64,000 bases of DNA from Ruegeria atlantica (GTDB taxonomy: Bacteria; Pseudomonadota; Alphaproteobacteria; Rhodobacterales; Rhodobacteraceae). Below the pieces are notes generated by a model. The model was not told where the DNA came from. It ran no database searches and saw nothing but the letters and a program-made list of their open reading frames with translations. Shown piece after piece: positions 34,501 to 42,977 of this stretch; position 1 is the stretch's first letter, and the number at the start of each line of letters is the position of its first letter. The position numbers and the translations under genes are program-made. The stretch is taken from the NCBI RefSeq assembly GCF_001458195.1, contig NZ_CYPU01000011.1:62001-126000 (forward strand), in the 5' to 3' direction.

Positions 34501-34664
34501 GTGACAGAGAGGCGTTGGAACAGCGTCTTTCTCGGATCCCTGAAGAACTAGAGGCCGAGACCATGGCGATCGACGCACGACATTCCAACATCACCGACCA
34601 CACGTTCCCCGTCGCCGTGGTGCTGCTCGTTCCGGAGAGCATGGCCAAAGGAGAAATTCGATGA
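31539..34664 (+). CDS. drmD: DrmD, SNF2-type helicase of class 1 DISARM
   Basis: The 1041-residue protein has SNF2 ATPase motifs ADDVGLGKTIEAG (149-160), VIDEAHN (near 262), LTATPHDG, and EQRNGRIDRHGQKAKEVFIWH (motif VI). The C-terminal 400 residues are charged and helical. DrmD is the defining extra helicase of class 1 DISARM, the methylation-dependent defence that lets self DNA pass and blocks phage DNA. ATG 31539 is chosen for GGAG about 8 bases upstream. It overlaps the next gene by four bases (ATGA). Confidence 0.9.
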   Translation: MNTIETITPENSLRRDLPEVGQLVNVRRRQWIVADVDVRPSSKGRAQQSLVNLSSIDEDALGEELNVVWELEPGAGVIEGAGLPRFSNKVDDAETLNAFLDAVRWGAATNVDRGYLQSPFRSGASIEDFQLDPLVRAIDMPRTNLLIADDVGLGKTIEAGLIIQEMLIRHRARTMLVLCPASLQEKWRMEMQEKFGLEFRIVDSAYVSKLRREQGLHANPWTSYPRLITSIDWVKQGEGLRLFRDALPSRVQHPRKFDLLVIDEAHNVSPRVGRYAVESLRTRLVRTIAPHFQHKLFLTATPHDGYTESFTALLELLDDQRFARNVLPSESQLSRVMVRRLKSDLVDAEGNKIYPVRKLEALKVDYSDDERKIRNVLDAYIDERVRGDGGSGKSGSFVYQLLKKRLSSSPAAFSATIHRHIDTLEGRVRKDVKRGKLEDRILRRAIAKSMEDYDDDDLRDEAEMSAIDAEGRRMRPASDEEQILLNKMRAWAEEARNQTDAKADAILDWLDANLRKNGDWTNERVILFTEYRATQAWLQEILVTRGFGGDRLGLIYGGMDDDERETVKAAFQADPKDSPIRILLATDAASEGIDLQNHCRMMIHLEIPYNPNVMEQRNGRIDRHGQKAKEVFIWHPVDGDGRHGDDIIMALRKLDQMRSDMGSVNPVISPQVPDLLEGRLSDFDLTEAKARIQSTRKYVKVEADIAVRVNKLHERLSETRSEQNFEPENVERVVRTALALAEMPDLEPKALDGAPIGSVFLMPALSGSWNRCLEGLEHPYTGEMRPITFDHEISKGRDDVVLVHLNHRLVQMSLRLLRAQIWTQEQTERSLSRVAVRSLPDAELAKPAAIVVSRLVVVGGNHHRLHEELTESGGQLSDRGYRRIERVSDVRSMLDRSKPVALDDAELTRLSRQFDDVRDSITATVEARSRDRVRNLTNTIDNRRKKEISDTETLLSELQNSLEMELKKDNEPQQLSLFTEDERFQLTRDREALEQRLSRIPEELEAETMAIDARHSNITDHTFPVAVVLLVPESMAKGEIR

Positions 34665-37600
34665 GCATTAGATTTGACTGGTTGAACCTCATCGAACTGT
34701 CCGGGCCATTTCTAGCCGAGCCGGTTTTGAATCAAGCCATGCCAGACGGTTTGGACGCGCTCGAGCGAAACGTCGGTCCTCGATTGAGGTCAGCTTACAT
34801 AGAATGGCGTGACGCCGTAGATGCTTCCGACCCGCTTCTGGATGCGATCCATTCTGCATGGATCGACGAAGTACTGACGAATGGATTGGACTACGATGAG
34901 CAGACGCTTCTGCGAGGCGAAGAGGGCTTAATTGGACCAATTTTGAAGCTCAGCGCGGACAAGTCCAGTCGACTGCCGGACATGGTTCTCGTCGACCCTT
35001 CCAAGCCAACTGAGCCTCTATTGCTGATCGGCGTTCATGAACCAGACCTGGATCTGGATGTGACCCAAAAAAAGGACGGGAACATCGCGACGCCAAAAGA
35101 GGCGATGGTCAACGCATTACGGAAGTCCGGTTGTCCCCTCGGTTTGGTCACGAACGGAGAGGCATGGACCTTGGTTCACGCCCCTGAAGGAGAAATCGCC
35201 AGTTTTGCAACTTGGTATGCCAGAATGTTCGGCCTGGAACGTGACACGCTTAGAGCATTCGTCAGCCTGCTCGAATTGTCGAGGTTCACAGGGCCAGCTT
35301 CGGAAAGCCTGCCGGAATTGTTCAACACTTCAAAAGCCCATCAAGGCGACGTCACCGAAGCCCTTGGTGATCAAGTCGCCGATGCCATCGAAGTCTTGAT
35401 GCGGGCTCTCGATCGTGCAGACCAGGATCGCAACCGCGACCTACTTGCTGACGTCGAGCCGACCACACTCTATGAGGCCGGACTGACATTGATGATGCGC
35501 CTCGTGGTGATCTTGTCGGCGGAAGAGCGGGATCTCCTTTTACTCGGAGATCCGATTTACGACGCCAACTACGCCATCTCCAGCTTGCGCGCGCAGCTTT
35601 CGGCGACGGACCCGGAAATCCTCGAACGCAGAAACTCGGCGTGGTCCAGGTTGCTGGCCACGTTCAGGCTCGTCCATGCTGGTGTCGATCACCCGGATCT
35701 CCGCCTTCCTGCATTGGGCGGCTCGCTTTTCCATCCCGACAGGTTCCCCTTCTTAGAGGGTCGCAAGCGAGGGTCGACCTGGCAATCCGAAGCGGCGGAA
35801 CCCCTTCCGATCGACGATCGGACCGTTCTGCTTCTTCTCGAAGCCATTCAGAGGTTTCGGGGTCGGACACTGTCCTACCGAGCATTGGATGTCGAGCAAA
35901 TCGGGCATGTATATGAAGGTTTGCTCGATCAGACAGCGGATCGCGTAACCGGCCTGACCCTGCAGCTCAAAGGTGCGTCCAAGGCAAAGACACCACTCGT
36001 CAAACTCGAGAAACTGGAGCGGCTGAACGGGTCCGAACGCATCAAACATCTCGTCGAGGTCACTGAACGATCGGAAGGCGCAATCAAGTCGGACCTCGAG
36101 AAATCGCCAGATGCTAGCGATCAGGCAAGGTTGCTGACGAGTTGTCGTGCTGACGCCGACTTGAGGGACCGCATCCTGCCCTACGTACATCTCATCGACG
36201 TGGATCCTTGGGGTATGCCCATCGTTCACCATGACGGGGCCATCGTAATCGTTCGGGGCACGGATCGTAGAGAAAGCGGCTCTCACTACACGCCCAAGAG
36301 CCTGACCGAGAAAATCGTCGAGGAGACACTGACACCCGTCGTCTATCGCGGGCCGGCCGAGGGGGTCGACGAGGCTGATTGGGAGCTCAAGTCTCCAGCC
36401 GAAATCTTGGATCTCAAGATCTGTGACCCTGCCATGGGGTCGGGGGCTTTCCTGGTTCAAGTTTGCCGTTGGCTGTCTGTCAAATTGGTAGAAGCATGGG
36501 GTAATGCAGAAGAGCGTGGAGGGTTCGTGGACGCAGAAGGCGCCGTTCACGAAAGCCAGGACACCGTCAAAGATCCGTTGCCGTTGGATATCGAAGAGCG
36601 GACGATTGAGGCGCGGCGTCTGATCGCTGAAAAGTGCCTCTATGGGGTCGACATGAACCCCATGGCTGTCGAGCTGGCGAAACTATCTCTTTGGTTGACC
36701 ACTGTTGCGAAGGGTCGGCCATTTGGGTTCCTGGACCACAATCTTAGATCTGGTGACAGCTTGCTCGGCATCGACGACATCAATCAGGTCATCGAGTTGA
36801 ATATGAAACCGAAACGCGGCGATCAGCTCAACCTATTCGGTCGCAGTATTCGTTCCGCTGTCGATCAAGCCATCGAGCTCCGAAAGCAACTTAGAGCAAC
36901 GCCAATTCGAGATGTCGAAGACGTCAAAGCCATGGAACGGTTGGACCAAGAGTCTCGTAGATTACTCGATCTTCCCTTGTTGATTTCAGACGCTTTTGTC
37001 GGCTGTATTCTGGCAAAGAAAAAGGGTTCCGCTCTATCGGAGGAGCTTGGTGAAATAGGGGCTCATGCTGACGAGGCAGTTGGTGCAAACCCAGAAGCAG
37101 TTGATTTACTCTCGCTATCTTCTCGCCGAGATCTGTCTGTAGATGCTTCAAATCGCAAGCCAAGGATGCCATTTCACTGGCCGCTAGAGTTTCCAGAAGT
37201 TTTTGAGCGCGAAGACGGCGGATTCGATGCGTTTATAGGAAACCCTCCGTTTCTTGGCGGACAACGGATAACGGGAATAATGGGAACCGTATACCGCGAT
37301 TGGCTGGTAGCATTTATTGCTGAAGGACGAAGAGGATCGGCGGATCTAGTTTCGTATTTCTTTCTTAGGGTTGCGGCTTTGCTCCGTGATGAAGGAAGTT
37401 TTGGACTGCTGGCGGTGAATACGATCTCTGAAGGGGACACTCGCGAAGTTGGTTTGGATGCGATTCTAGGCCAGGGATTTACGATTTATGCCGCTTATCC
37501 GAATGAAAAGTGGCCTGGATCGGCAGCAGTTGTAACTAGTAGGGTACACGCCCGAAAAGGGGACTGGAATGCAAATGCGATCTTACTTGGAAAAGAAACG

Positions 37601-38986
37601 CCATATATTTCAGCGCAATTATCGGACGATACGAATTGGACGCCTGTTCCACTGAAGTCCAATCAAAGTCTAGCGTTTCAGGGGTGTTGTACGCGAAGTA
37701 CAGGTTTTATCATCCCGGAAGACCTAGCGAGAGAAATGCTCTCTAGCGACCCAAAAAACTGTGATGTAGTTTTTCCTTATCTGAATGGTCGTGATCTTAA
37801 TTCCGATCCATTTCAGAAAGCAACTCGTTGGGCAATTAACTTTTGGGACTGGTCTGAGGAGCGTGCAAGTAAATATGAAGTACCTTTCAGTTATGTTGCT
37901 GAAAATGCAAAGCCAGATAGATTTCGAAAGAAGGCGAATGGGCAGTTCGCATGCGCAGAACCACTCAGGAGAGAGTGGTGGCTGTACGAGGGCAAGAGAT
38001 CAGGCTTGTTTCATGCTATCGGTCGCGGTCATCATTTCGAGAAGCATCCCGAAGGATGGGTGCCAACTAGCAATAAACTTGATAGAGTTCTAGCGCTTAC
38101 CCGAGTGAGCAAAACACTGGCTTTTTGCTTGGTCGACGCGAGGTCTGTTTATTCAGACCAAACGATCATTTTTGCTACTGATGATCATGCTACCCTTTCA
38201 CTCCTGCAGTCTTCTATACATTCAGTCTATGCTTGGCAGCATTCTTCCAAACTAAAGAATGATCTTAGATACTCGCGATCTGATGTCTTGGAAACTTTTC
38301 CATTTCCGCGTCATGTCGTTGCAAATGACATGAGAGACTTGGGAGCGGCGCTGGAAAAAGAGCGCAACTCCATAATGGTTTCACAGGAAATTGGGCTGAC
38401 TAAATTATATAACTCCATGCACAGTCAGGACAAAAATAGTGTTCGTCTTCAAGACATGCGAGACCTACACGCCTCAATAGACCAGGCTGTTTTGGCATCC
38501 TACGACTGGTCAGATATTGAACTGGAGCACGATTTTCATGCGGTTCCCTACCTTCCCGAGAGCGACCGAATTCGCTTTACAATTTCAGAAGGGGCGCGTC
38601 GCGAAATTCTCCGACGCCTCGCAGAACTAAATCGCGAACGATATCAAGAAGAAGTCGAGCAGGGATTGCATGGCGAAGCGAAAGAGAAAAAGAAATCTTC
38701 GCCAAAACGCTCCAAAGCCGTTGCAACACCCGCCGAACCGACGCTGCCTCTAGATGCGCCAGAACCTTCGGCCAAGAAAAGCCCACCGAAACGAGATGCC
38801 ATATTGTCGTTTTTGAAGAACCGACCCGGGCGCCACGGCAAGGCCAACATCTTTCAATCGGTTCGTATGACCTCATCCGAATGGAAAGAGGCCATCGACG
38901 AGTTGGTTTCGGAAGGACTGGTCTCTCAACAGGGCACGGCCCCCAATTTCAGCTACTCGATTTCGGAAGCTCAGAAGAATGACTGA
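34661..38986 (+). CDS. drmMI: DrmMI, adenine DNA methyltransferase of DISARM
   Basis: The 1441-residue protein is a large N6-adenine methyltransferase: CDPAMGSGAFLVQV (SAM-binding motif I, near 588) and IGNPPFLGG (catalytic NPPF motif IV, near 860), with a target-recognition region behind it and a Lys/Pro-rich linker followed by a winged-helix-like C-terminus (KANIFQSVRMTSSEWKEAIDELVSEGLV). It marks host DNA for DISARM. Base composition changes inside the gene: from about 37.1 to 38.5 kb the DNA is clearly richer in A and T and in codons such as ATA, AGG and TTA, suggesting replacement of the target-recognition part. The gene overlaps drmD by 4 and drmA by 8 bases. Confidence 0.9.
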   Translation: MSIRFDWLNLIELSGPFLAEPVLNQAMPDGLDALERNVGPRLRSAYIEWRDAVDASDPLLDAIHSAWIDEVLTNGLDYDEQTLLRGEEGLIGPILKLSADKSSRLPDMVLVDPSKPTEPLLLIGVHEPDLDLDVTQKKDGNIATPKEAMVNALRKSGCPLGLVTNGEAWTLVHAPEGEIASFATWYARMFGLERDTLRAFVSLLELSRFTGPASESLPELFNTSKAHQGDVTEALGDQVADAIEVLMRALDRADQDRNRDLLADVEPTTLYEAGLTLMMRLVVILSAEERDLLLLGDPIYDANYAISSLRAQLSATDPEILERRNSAWSRLLATFRLVHAGVDHPDLRLPALGGSLFHPDRFPFLEGRKRGSTWQSEAAEPLPIDDRTVLLLLEAIQRFRGRTLSYRALDVEQIGHVYEGLLDQTADRVTGLTLQLKGASKAKTPLVKLEKLERLNGSERIKHLVEVTERSEGAIKSDLEKSPDASDQARLLTSCRADADLRDRILPYVHLIDVDPWGMPIVHHDGAIVIVRGTDRRESGSHYTPKSLTEKIVEETLTPVVYRGPAEGVDEADWELKSPAEILDLKICDPAMGSGAFLVQVCRWLSVKLVEAWGNAEERGGFVDAEGAVHESQDTVKDPLPLDIEERTIEARRLIAEKCLYGVDMNPMAVELAKLSLWLTTVAKGRPFGFLDHNLRSGDSLLGIDDINQVIELNMKPKRGDQLNLFGRSIRSAVDQAIELRKQLRATPIRDVEDVKAMERLDQESRRLLDLPLLISDAFVGCILAKKKGSALSEELGEIGAHADEAVGANPEAVDLLSLSSRRDLSVDASNRKPRMPFHWPLEFPEVFEREDGGFDAFIGNPPFLGGQRITGIMGTVYRDWLVAFIAEGRRGSADLVSYFFLRVAALLRDEGSFGLLAVNTISEGDTREVGLDAILGQGFTIYAAYPNEKWPGSAAVVTSRVHARKGDWNANAILLGKETPYISAQLSDDTNWTPVPLKSNQSLAFQGCCTRSTGFIIPEDLAREMLSSDPKNCDVVFPYLNGRDLNSDPFQKATRWAINFWDWSEERASKYEVPFSYVAENAKPDRFRKKANGQFACAEPLRREWWLYEGKRSGLFHAIGRGHHFEKHPEGWVPTSNKLDRVLALTRVSKTLAFCLVDARSVYSDQTIIFATDDHATLSLLQSSIHSVYAWQHSSKLKNDLRYSRSDVLETFPFPRHVVANDMRDLGAALEKERNSIMVSQEIGLTKLYNSMHSQDKNSVRLQDMRDLHASIDQAVLASYDWSDIELEHDFHAVPYLPESDRIRFTISEGARREILRRLAELNRERYQEEVEQGLHGEAKEKKKSSPKRSKAVATPAEPTLPLDAPEPSAKKSPPKRDAILSFLKNRPGRHGKANIFQSVRMTSSEWKEAIDELVSEGLVSQQGTAPNFSYSISEAQKND

Positions 38987-41900
38987 TTCAACGAAACCAA
39001 ACTCACGTACACCCTCGGCTTGGCTTCTCTCTGGTGCGGATGCCCAATCCACGGAATTCACTTACCGCTTTGACCTTCCAGCTGGGGGAAGGTCAGCCAT
39101 CGACGATGGCGACTGGGTTCTCGTACTTGATGGTGCGCGGATACGCCAGATTGGCCGGATCGCTCGTGTTCGACGAAATCGTGAGGGGATCACCATTCAT
39201 CTCGACCGAAGCGCCAAAACCGATAGCGGACCGGATGTGACGTCGCTTGGTCTTACTGTGCCGACGGCCCCACTTACTCGGACAAATTGGGAGGACATGC
39301 AAAACAGTCTCAAAGCATTTGGTCTGGACGACTGGCGCAAAGTTCCAAAGATCGAAGACCACATACATGTTCGAGACGTGCTCGAAGGATCGGTGCGAGA
39401 CGATCTACTGGGACCGGCGGGGGGTCCAGAAGAGTTCATCGTCGACATGAGTGTGCGCGATCGCTACCTCGTCGGCAAACTTGCTCCGATGACGCAGCTT
39501 CCCTCTAGCAAGGATAGACCAGAACCGACCAGTGCGTCCGATGAAGTACCCGACCTCGAGGAGGAGCGTTACGAAGAAAGGCGCCACGAGCCAGGTGCTG
39601 ACTTTGCTTCCGTTTCCGGTCGGGTGGACGGTGAAGAGGATGCGTTAGACGAAGTCGACACGTCCAACAATCAGTCATTGATACCTTCGAGCCTCGGCAT
39701 GACGTTCTGCGTTGCACCTGGTGTCGAGCGGATCGTCGTGGAAGCGCATTGGGGCCGGTACGAGCGCCTTTCGAGCGATGAACACGACTACGTCAAAAAA
39801 AGAAAGAACCAAGAGACGGGTGCCGATGAGGAAGTTCCTGCTCGGGTTTGGGGCAGAACTCAGTGCGGTGGAAACAAAGAACTCGACTTGATAGACGGCT
39901 CCATTCAGCCCTACGAAGTGGATCCAGTAAACGGGGATGTTCGGATCCAGGGCACCATCCGAACGAATGAAGCTGGAGAACGTCTGGTCACTCTGTTTTT
40001 GGTCAACGCTCAAACGGAGCCAGAGCAAAACAAAGATGAAGCGTGGATCTTCCAGCCTGAGCTGATCGTTCGAGGACCGGAAAACTCTGACGAAGGCTCC
40101 GTTTTTCGTCGCCGCCCCGCCACTGAAAACCTAGGTGACGACCCAGAGCGCGATCGACTCTCATTGATCTATCGGAACCGGCTGGAATTCGCGGTCGGGC
40201 ATGGCGTTTCCGTGCATGTCGATGTCGACGATCTCGATAGAGCGCGTGCTTCGCGCATTCAAACCGAGGTCATTCCGCGGCAAGAAATCGAGGTTACGGA
40301 CACTCCAGGGCTCGACCCTGACGATCGGCCAGCCATGCGACGCATGATCGACGAAGGTTGGCTCGACATGAACAACCTCGCAACGATGAGCGAGGACGAT
40401 CTCAGAACAGCGTTGTCTTGTCTCTTGGACGATCATGCAGCTTGGATCCGCGAACAAGAGGGTCGGCTTGGCACTGAGATCCAGGGTTTCGACCAACCGG
40501 GCAGAGATGTCTTGGATCGCTGCGAGGAAACCAACGCTCGTTTGCGAGAAGGTATGGAACACCTCTTCAAAGATTCCAAAGCTCTGGAGGCCTTTCGTTT
40601 CGCCAATCTAGCGATGGCGAAACAACGTGTGCACAGCATCTACGCAAGAGAGCGACGGCGGGATGCAAAAACGCAGCTCCAACCTCTGGATGTTCCCAAA
40701 AACCGTTCCTGGCGCGCGTTTCAGCTCGCGTTCCTGCTTCTTTCGATACCTTCACTGGCAGACCCCAAGCATCAAGACCGCACGAAGCCATCTGCGGCTT
40801 TTGCCGACCTTCTTTGGTTCCCAACGGGTGGTGGTAAGACGGAGGCCTATCTCGGCGTGGCAGCATTTGCGATGTCGATCCGCAGACTGAAATCCGATCT
40901 CGGCGGCTTAGATGGGTCACGTGGCTTATCGGTGATCATGCGCTACACTCTGCGCCTTTTGACGCTGCAGCAATTCCAGAGGGCAACGGCGCTCTTGTGC
41001 GCTATGGAGACCATTCGACTGAATGATACGCAGAAATGGGGCGTCGAACCTTTCACACTAGGTCTTTGGGTTGGTAATCGCGTGACGCCTGGGACCACGA
41101 CTGCGTCCAAAGATGCCGTTCAGAAACTCAAGACTGAAGGGGCCAATACAGCAGGTCTCAGCTCCCCAGCTCAATTGACCAGTTGCCCGTGGTGCGGTTC
41201 CGATATCGTGCCAGGAAAGCACCTCGAAGTGGATGCCGATTTGGGTCGGACCACGATCTACTGCGGTGACAAGTACAATCAATGTGACTTTTCCAAAGGT
41301 AAGTCCCACAATCGCGACCATCCGGGATTGCCGGTGAAAGTGGTCGACGAAGAAATTTATCACAGACCACCCACGATGATGATCGCGACAGTGGACAAGT
41401 TTGCGATGATGGCATGGAAGCCCGAAGTGGGGAACTTGTTCGGGAAAGCCGACCAGGAATGCGAACGGCACGGCCTCTTGTGGCCTGGTCATGATTGCGG
41501 AACAGGGCATACCAAGAAGGGCAAACTGCCCAAGGCGCGAGTGATGCCCGTCACGAGGCTCCGTCCTCCGGATCTCATCATTCAGGACGAATTCCACCTC
41601 ATCAGCGGTCCCTTGGGAACGATGGTTGGGCTCTATGAAGCTGCGGTCGACGAATTGAGTACTTGGACGCTCGATGGCGAAACGGTCCGCCCCAAAATCG
41701 TCGCCTCGACCGCGACGGTTCGCCGAGCGGAAGAACAGGTTCGCAACGTGTTCATGCGGCGCGTCTCCATTTTTCCGCCGACTGGCCTAGACGTAGAGGA
41801 CAACTTTTTCTCTGTTCAACGTTCGATTTCAGAGAGAGCGGGACGTCGTTACATCGGATTGTGCGCACCTGGCGCGTCGCGCCCGGCGGTTCTTATTCGC

Positions 41901-42977
41901 GTCTACACGGCATTCCTCACTGCATCGGAGTGGTGTTTCGAACGGTTCGGCGAAGTCGCCGACCCCTACATGACGCTTGTCGGTTATTTCAACTCGCTTA
42001 GAGAACTAGGTGGGATGCGCAGGCTGGCTGAAGACGACGTCAAGACACGTGCATTTCGTGTTTCGATGAGCCTCGTCGAACGACCGGGGCTCACACAGCG
42101 TTCGCTGAGAGAGCCAAGTGAACTGACGTCTCGTGTCTCCAGCCAAGACATCCCAAAATACCTCGACAACCTTGATCTGACCTTCAAGGCTGTGTTCGAC
42201 GACAAGGAGGACAAATGGAAGCGTCATCGTTTGGACGGTGAAGACTACCCCACGGATCTAGTATTGGCGACGAACATGCTCTCGGTTGGTGTCGATGTCG
42301 ACCGGCTTGGTCTGATGGTGGTGAATGGTCAGCCCAAAGGTACTGCGGAATACATTCAGGCTAGCTCGCGCGTCGGTCGTTCGTTTCCTGGATTGGTCGC
42401 GACGGTTTTGACCTGGGCAAGACCCAGGGACTTGTCGCACTACGAGAGCTTCGAACACTTCCATTCGTCTTTCTATCAATATGTCGAAGCACAATCCGTT
42501 ACCCCTTATTCTCCTCGTGCAATGGACCGCGGATTGACGGGGGCGATGTTGTCGATGCTGCGCCAGGGGCATGTCGACTTGCGTGCCAACGACGCGGCTG
42601 GATCCATGACCACGTCTTCGAAGCCGGAAATGGTGGAGGTATCGAACGCGATCAGTGAACGCGTTTGGGAGGTCACCGAGAACAAACTGCGCATGAAGGA
42701 AAGCCAGAAGGAATTAAGAAAGCGTGCGGACGAATGGGTGAAAGAAGCCGGCGTCGCAGGGCGAACCCTCGTTTACAAGAAAAAGAAATCTGGCGGCACC
42801 GATTATGAAATCCTCGATGAACCAGGAAAAGCAGCATGGGGTAGGTGGACGGTGCCTATGTCGATGCGAGAAGTAGAGCCGAGCGTCGGGCTGATCATGA
42901 CCGACGGCAAATCTCATACTGACCCGGATTGGGTCCCTCAAAAGAAGACCTCTGACCAAGGGGGAGAGAACCCATGA
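38979..42977 (+). CDS. drmA: DrmA, helicase core subunit of DISARM
   Basis: The 1332-residue protein has a divergent superfamily 2 helicase: FPTGGGKTEAYLGVAAF (Walker A near 612), IIQDEFHLISGPLG (DEFH box near 866), and ATNMLSVGVDVDRLG with QASSRVGRSFPGL (motifs V-VI, near 1100-1130). A zinc-binding insertion (SCPWCGSD and later YNQCDFS) lies near 735-770. DrmA with DrmB forms the core DNA-sensing complex of DISARM, which loads on DNA with single-stranded 5' ends (family knowledge). It overlaps both neighbours by a few bases, in one transcript. Confidence 0.92.
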   Translation: MTDSTKPNSRTPSAWLLSGADAQSTEFTYRFDLPAGGRSAIDDGDWVLVLDGARIRQIGRIARVRRNREGITIHLDRSAKTDSGPDVTSLGLTVPTAPLTRTNWEDMQNSLKAFGLDDWRKVPKIEDHIHVRDVLEGSVRDDLLGPAGGPEEFIVDMSVRDRYLVGKLAPMTQLPSSKDRPEPTSASDEVPDLEEERYEERRHEPGADFASVSGRVDGEEDALDEVDTSNNQSLIPSSLGMTFCVAPGVERIVVEAHWGRYERLSSDEHDYVKKRKNQETGADEEVPARVWGRTQCGGNKELDLIDGSIQPYEVDPVNGDVRIQGTIRTNEAGERLVTLFLVNAQTEPEQNKDEAWIFQPELIVRGPENSDEGSVFRRRPATENLGDDPERDRLSLIYRNRLEFAVGHGVSVHVDVDDLDRARASRIQTEVIPRQEIEVTDTPGLDPDDRPAMRRMIDEGWLDMNNLATMSEDDLRTALSCLLDDHAAWIREQEGRLGTEIQGFDQPGRDVLDRCEETNARLREGMEHLFKDSKALEAFRFANLAMAKQRVHSIYARERRRDAKTQLQPLDVPKNRSWRAFQLAFLLLSIPSLADPKHQDRTKPSAAFADLLWFPTGGGKTEAYLGVAAFAMSIRRLKSDLGGLDGSRGLSVIMRYTLRLLTLQQFQRATALLCAMETIRLNDTQKWGVEPFTLGLWVGNRVTPGTTTASKDAVQKLKTEGANTAGLSSPAQLTSCPWCGSDIVPGKHLEVDADLGRTTIYCGDKYNQCDFSKGKSHNRDHPGLPVKVVDEEIYHRPPTMMIATVDKFAMMAWKPEVGNLFGKADQECERHGLLWPGHDCGTGHTKKGKLPKARVMPVTRLRPPDLIIQDEFHLISGPLGTMVGLYEAAVDELSTWTLDGETVRPKIVASTATVRRAEEQVRNVFMRRVSIFPPTGLDVEDNFFSVQRSISERAGRRYIGLCAPGASRPAVLIRVYTAFLTASEWCFERFGEVADPYMTLVGYFNSLRELGGMRRLAEDDVKTRAFRVSMSLVERPGLTQRSLREPSELTSRVSSQDIPKYLDNLDLTFKAVFDDKEDKWKRHRLDGEDYPTDLVLATNMLSVGVDVDRLGLMVVNGQPKGTAEYIQASSRVGRSFPGLVATVLTWARPRDLSHYESFEHFHSSFYQYVEAQSVTPYSPRAMDRGLTGAMLSMLRQGHVDLRANDAAGSMTTSSKPEMVEVSNAISERVWEVTENKLRMKESQKELRKRADEWVKEAGVAGRTLVYKKKKSGGTDYEILDEPGKAAWGRWTVPMSMREVEPSVGLIMTDGKSHTDPDWVPQKKTSDQGGENP

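Noticed and set aside
35753-36550. Minus-strand open frame of about 265 codons inside drmMI
   Set aside because: Antisense to the methyltransferase core, no start context or family resemblance.
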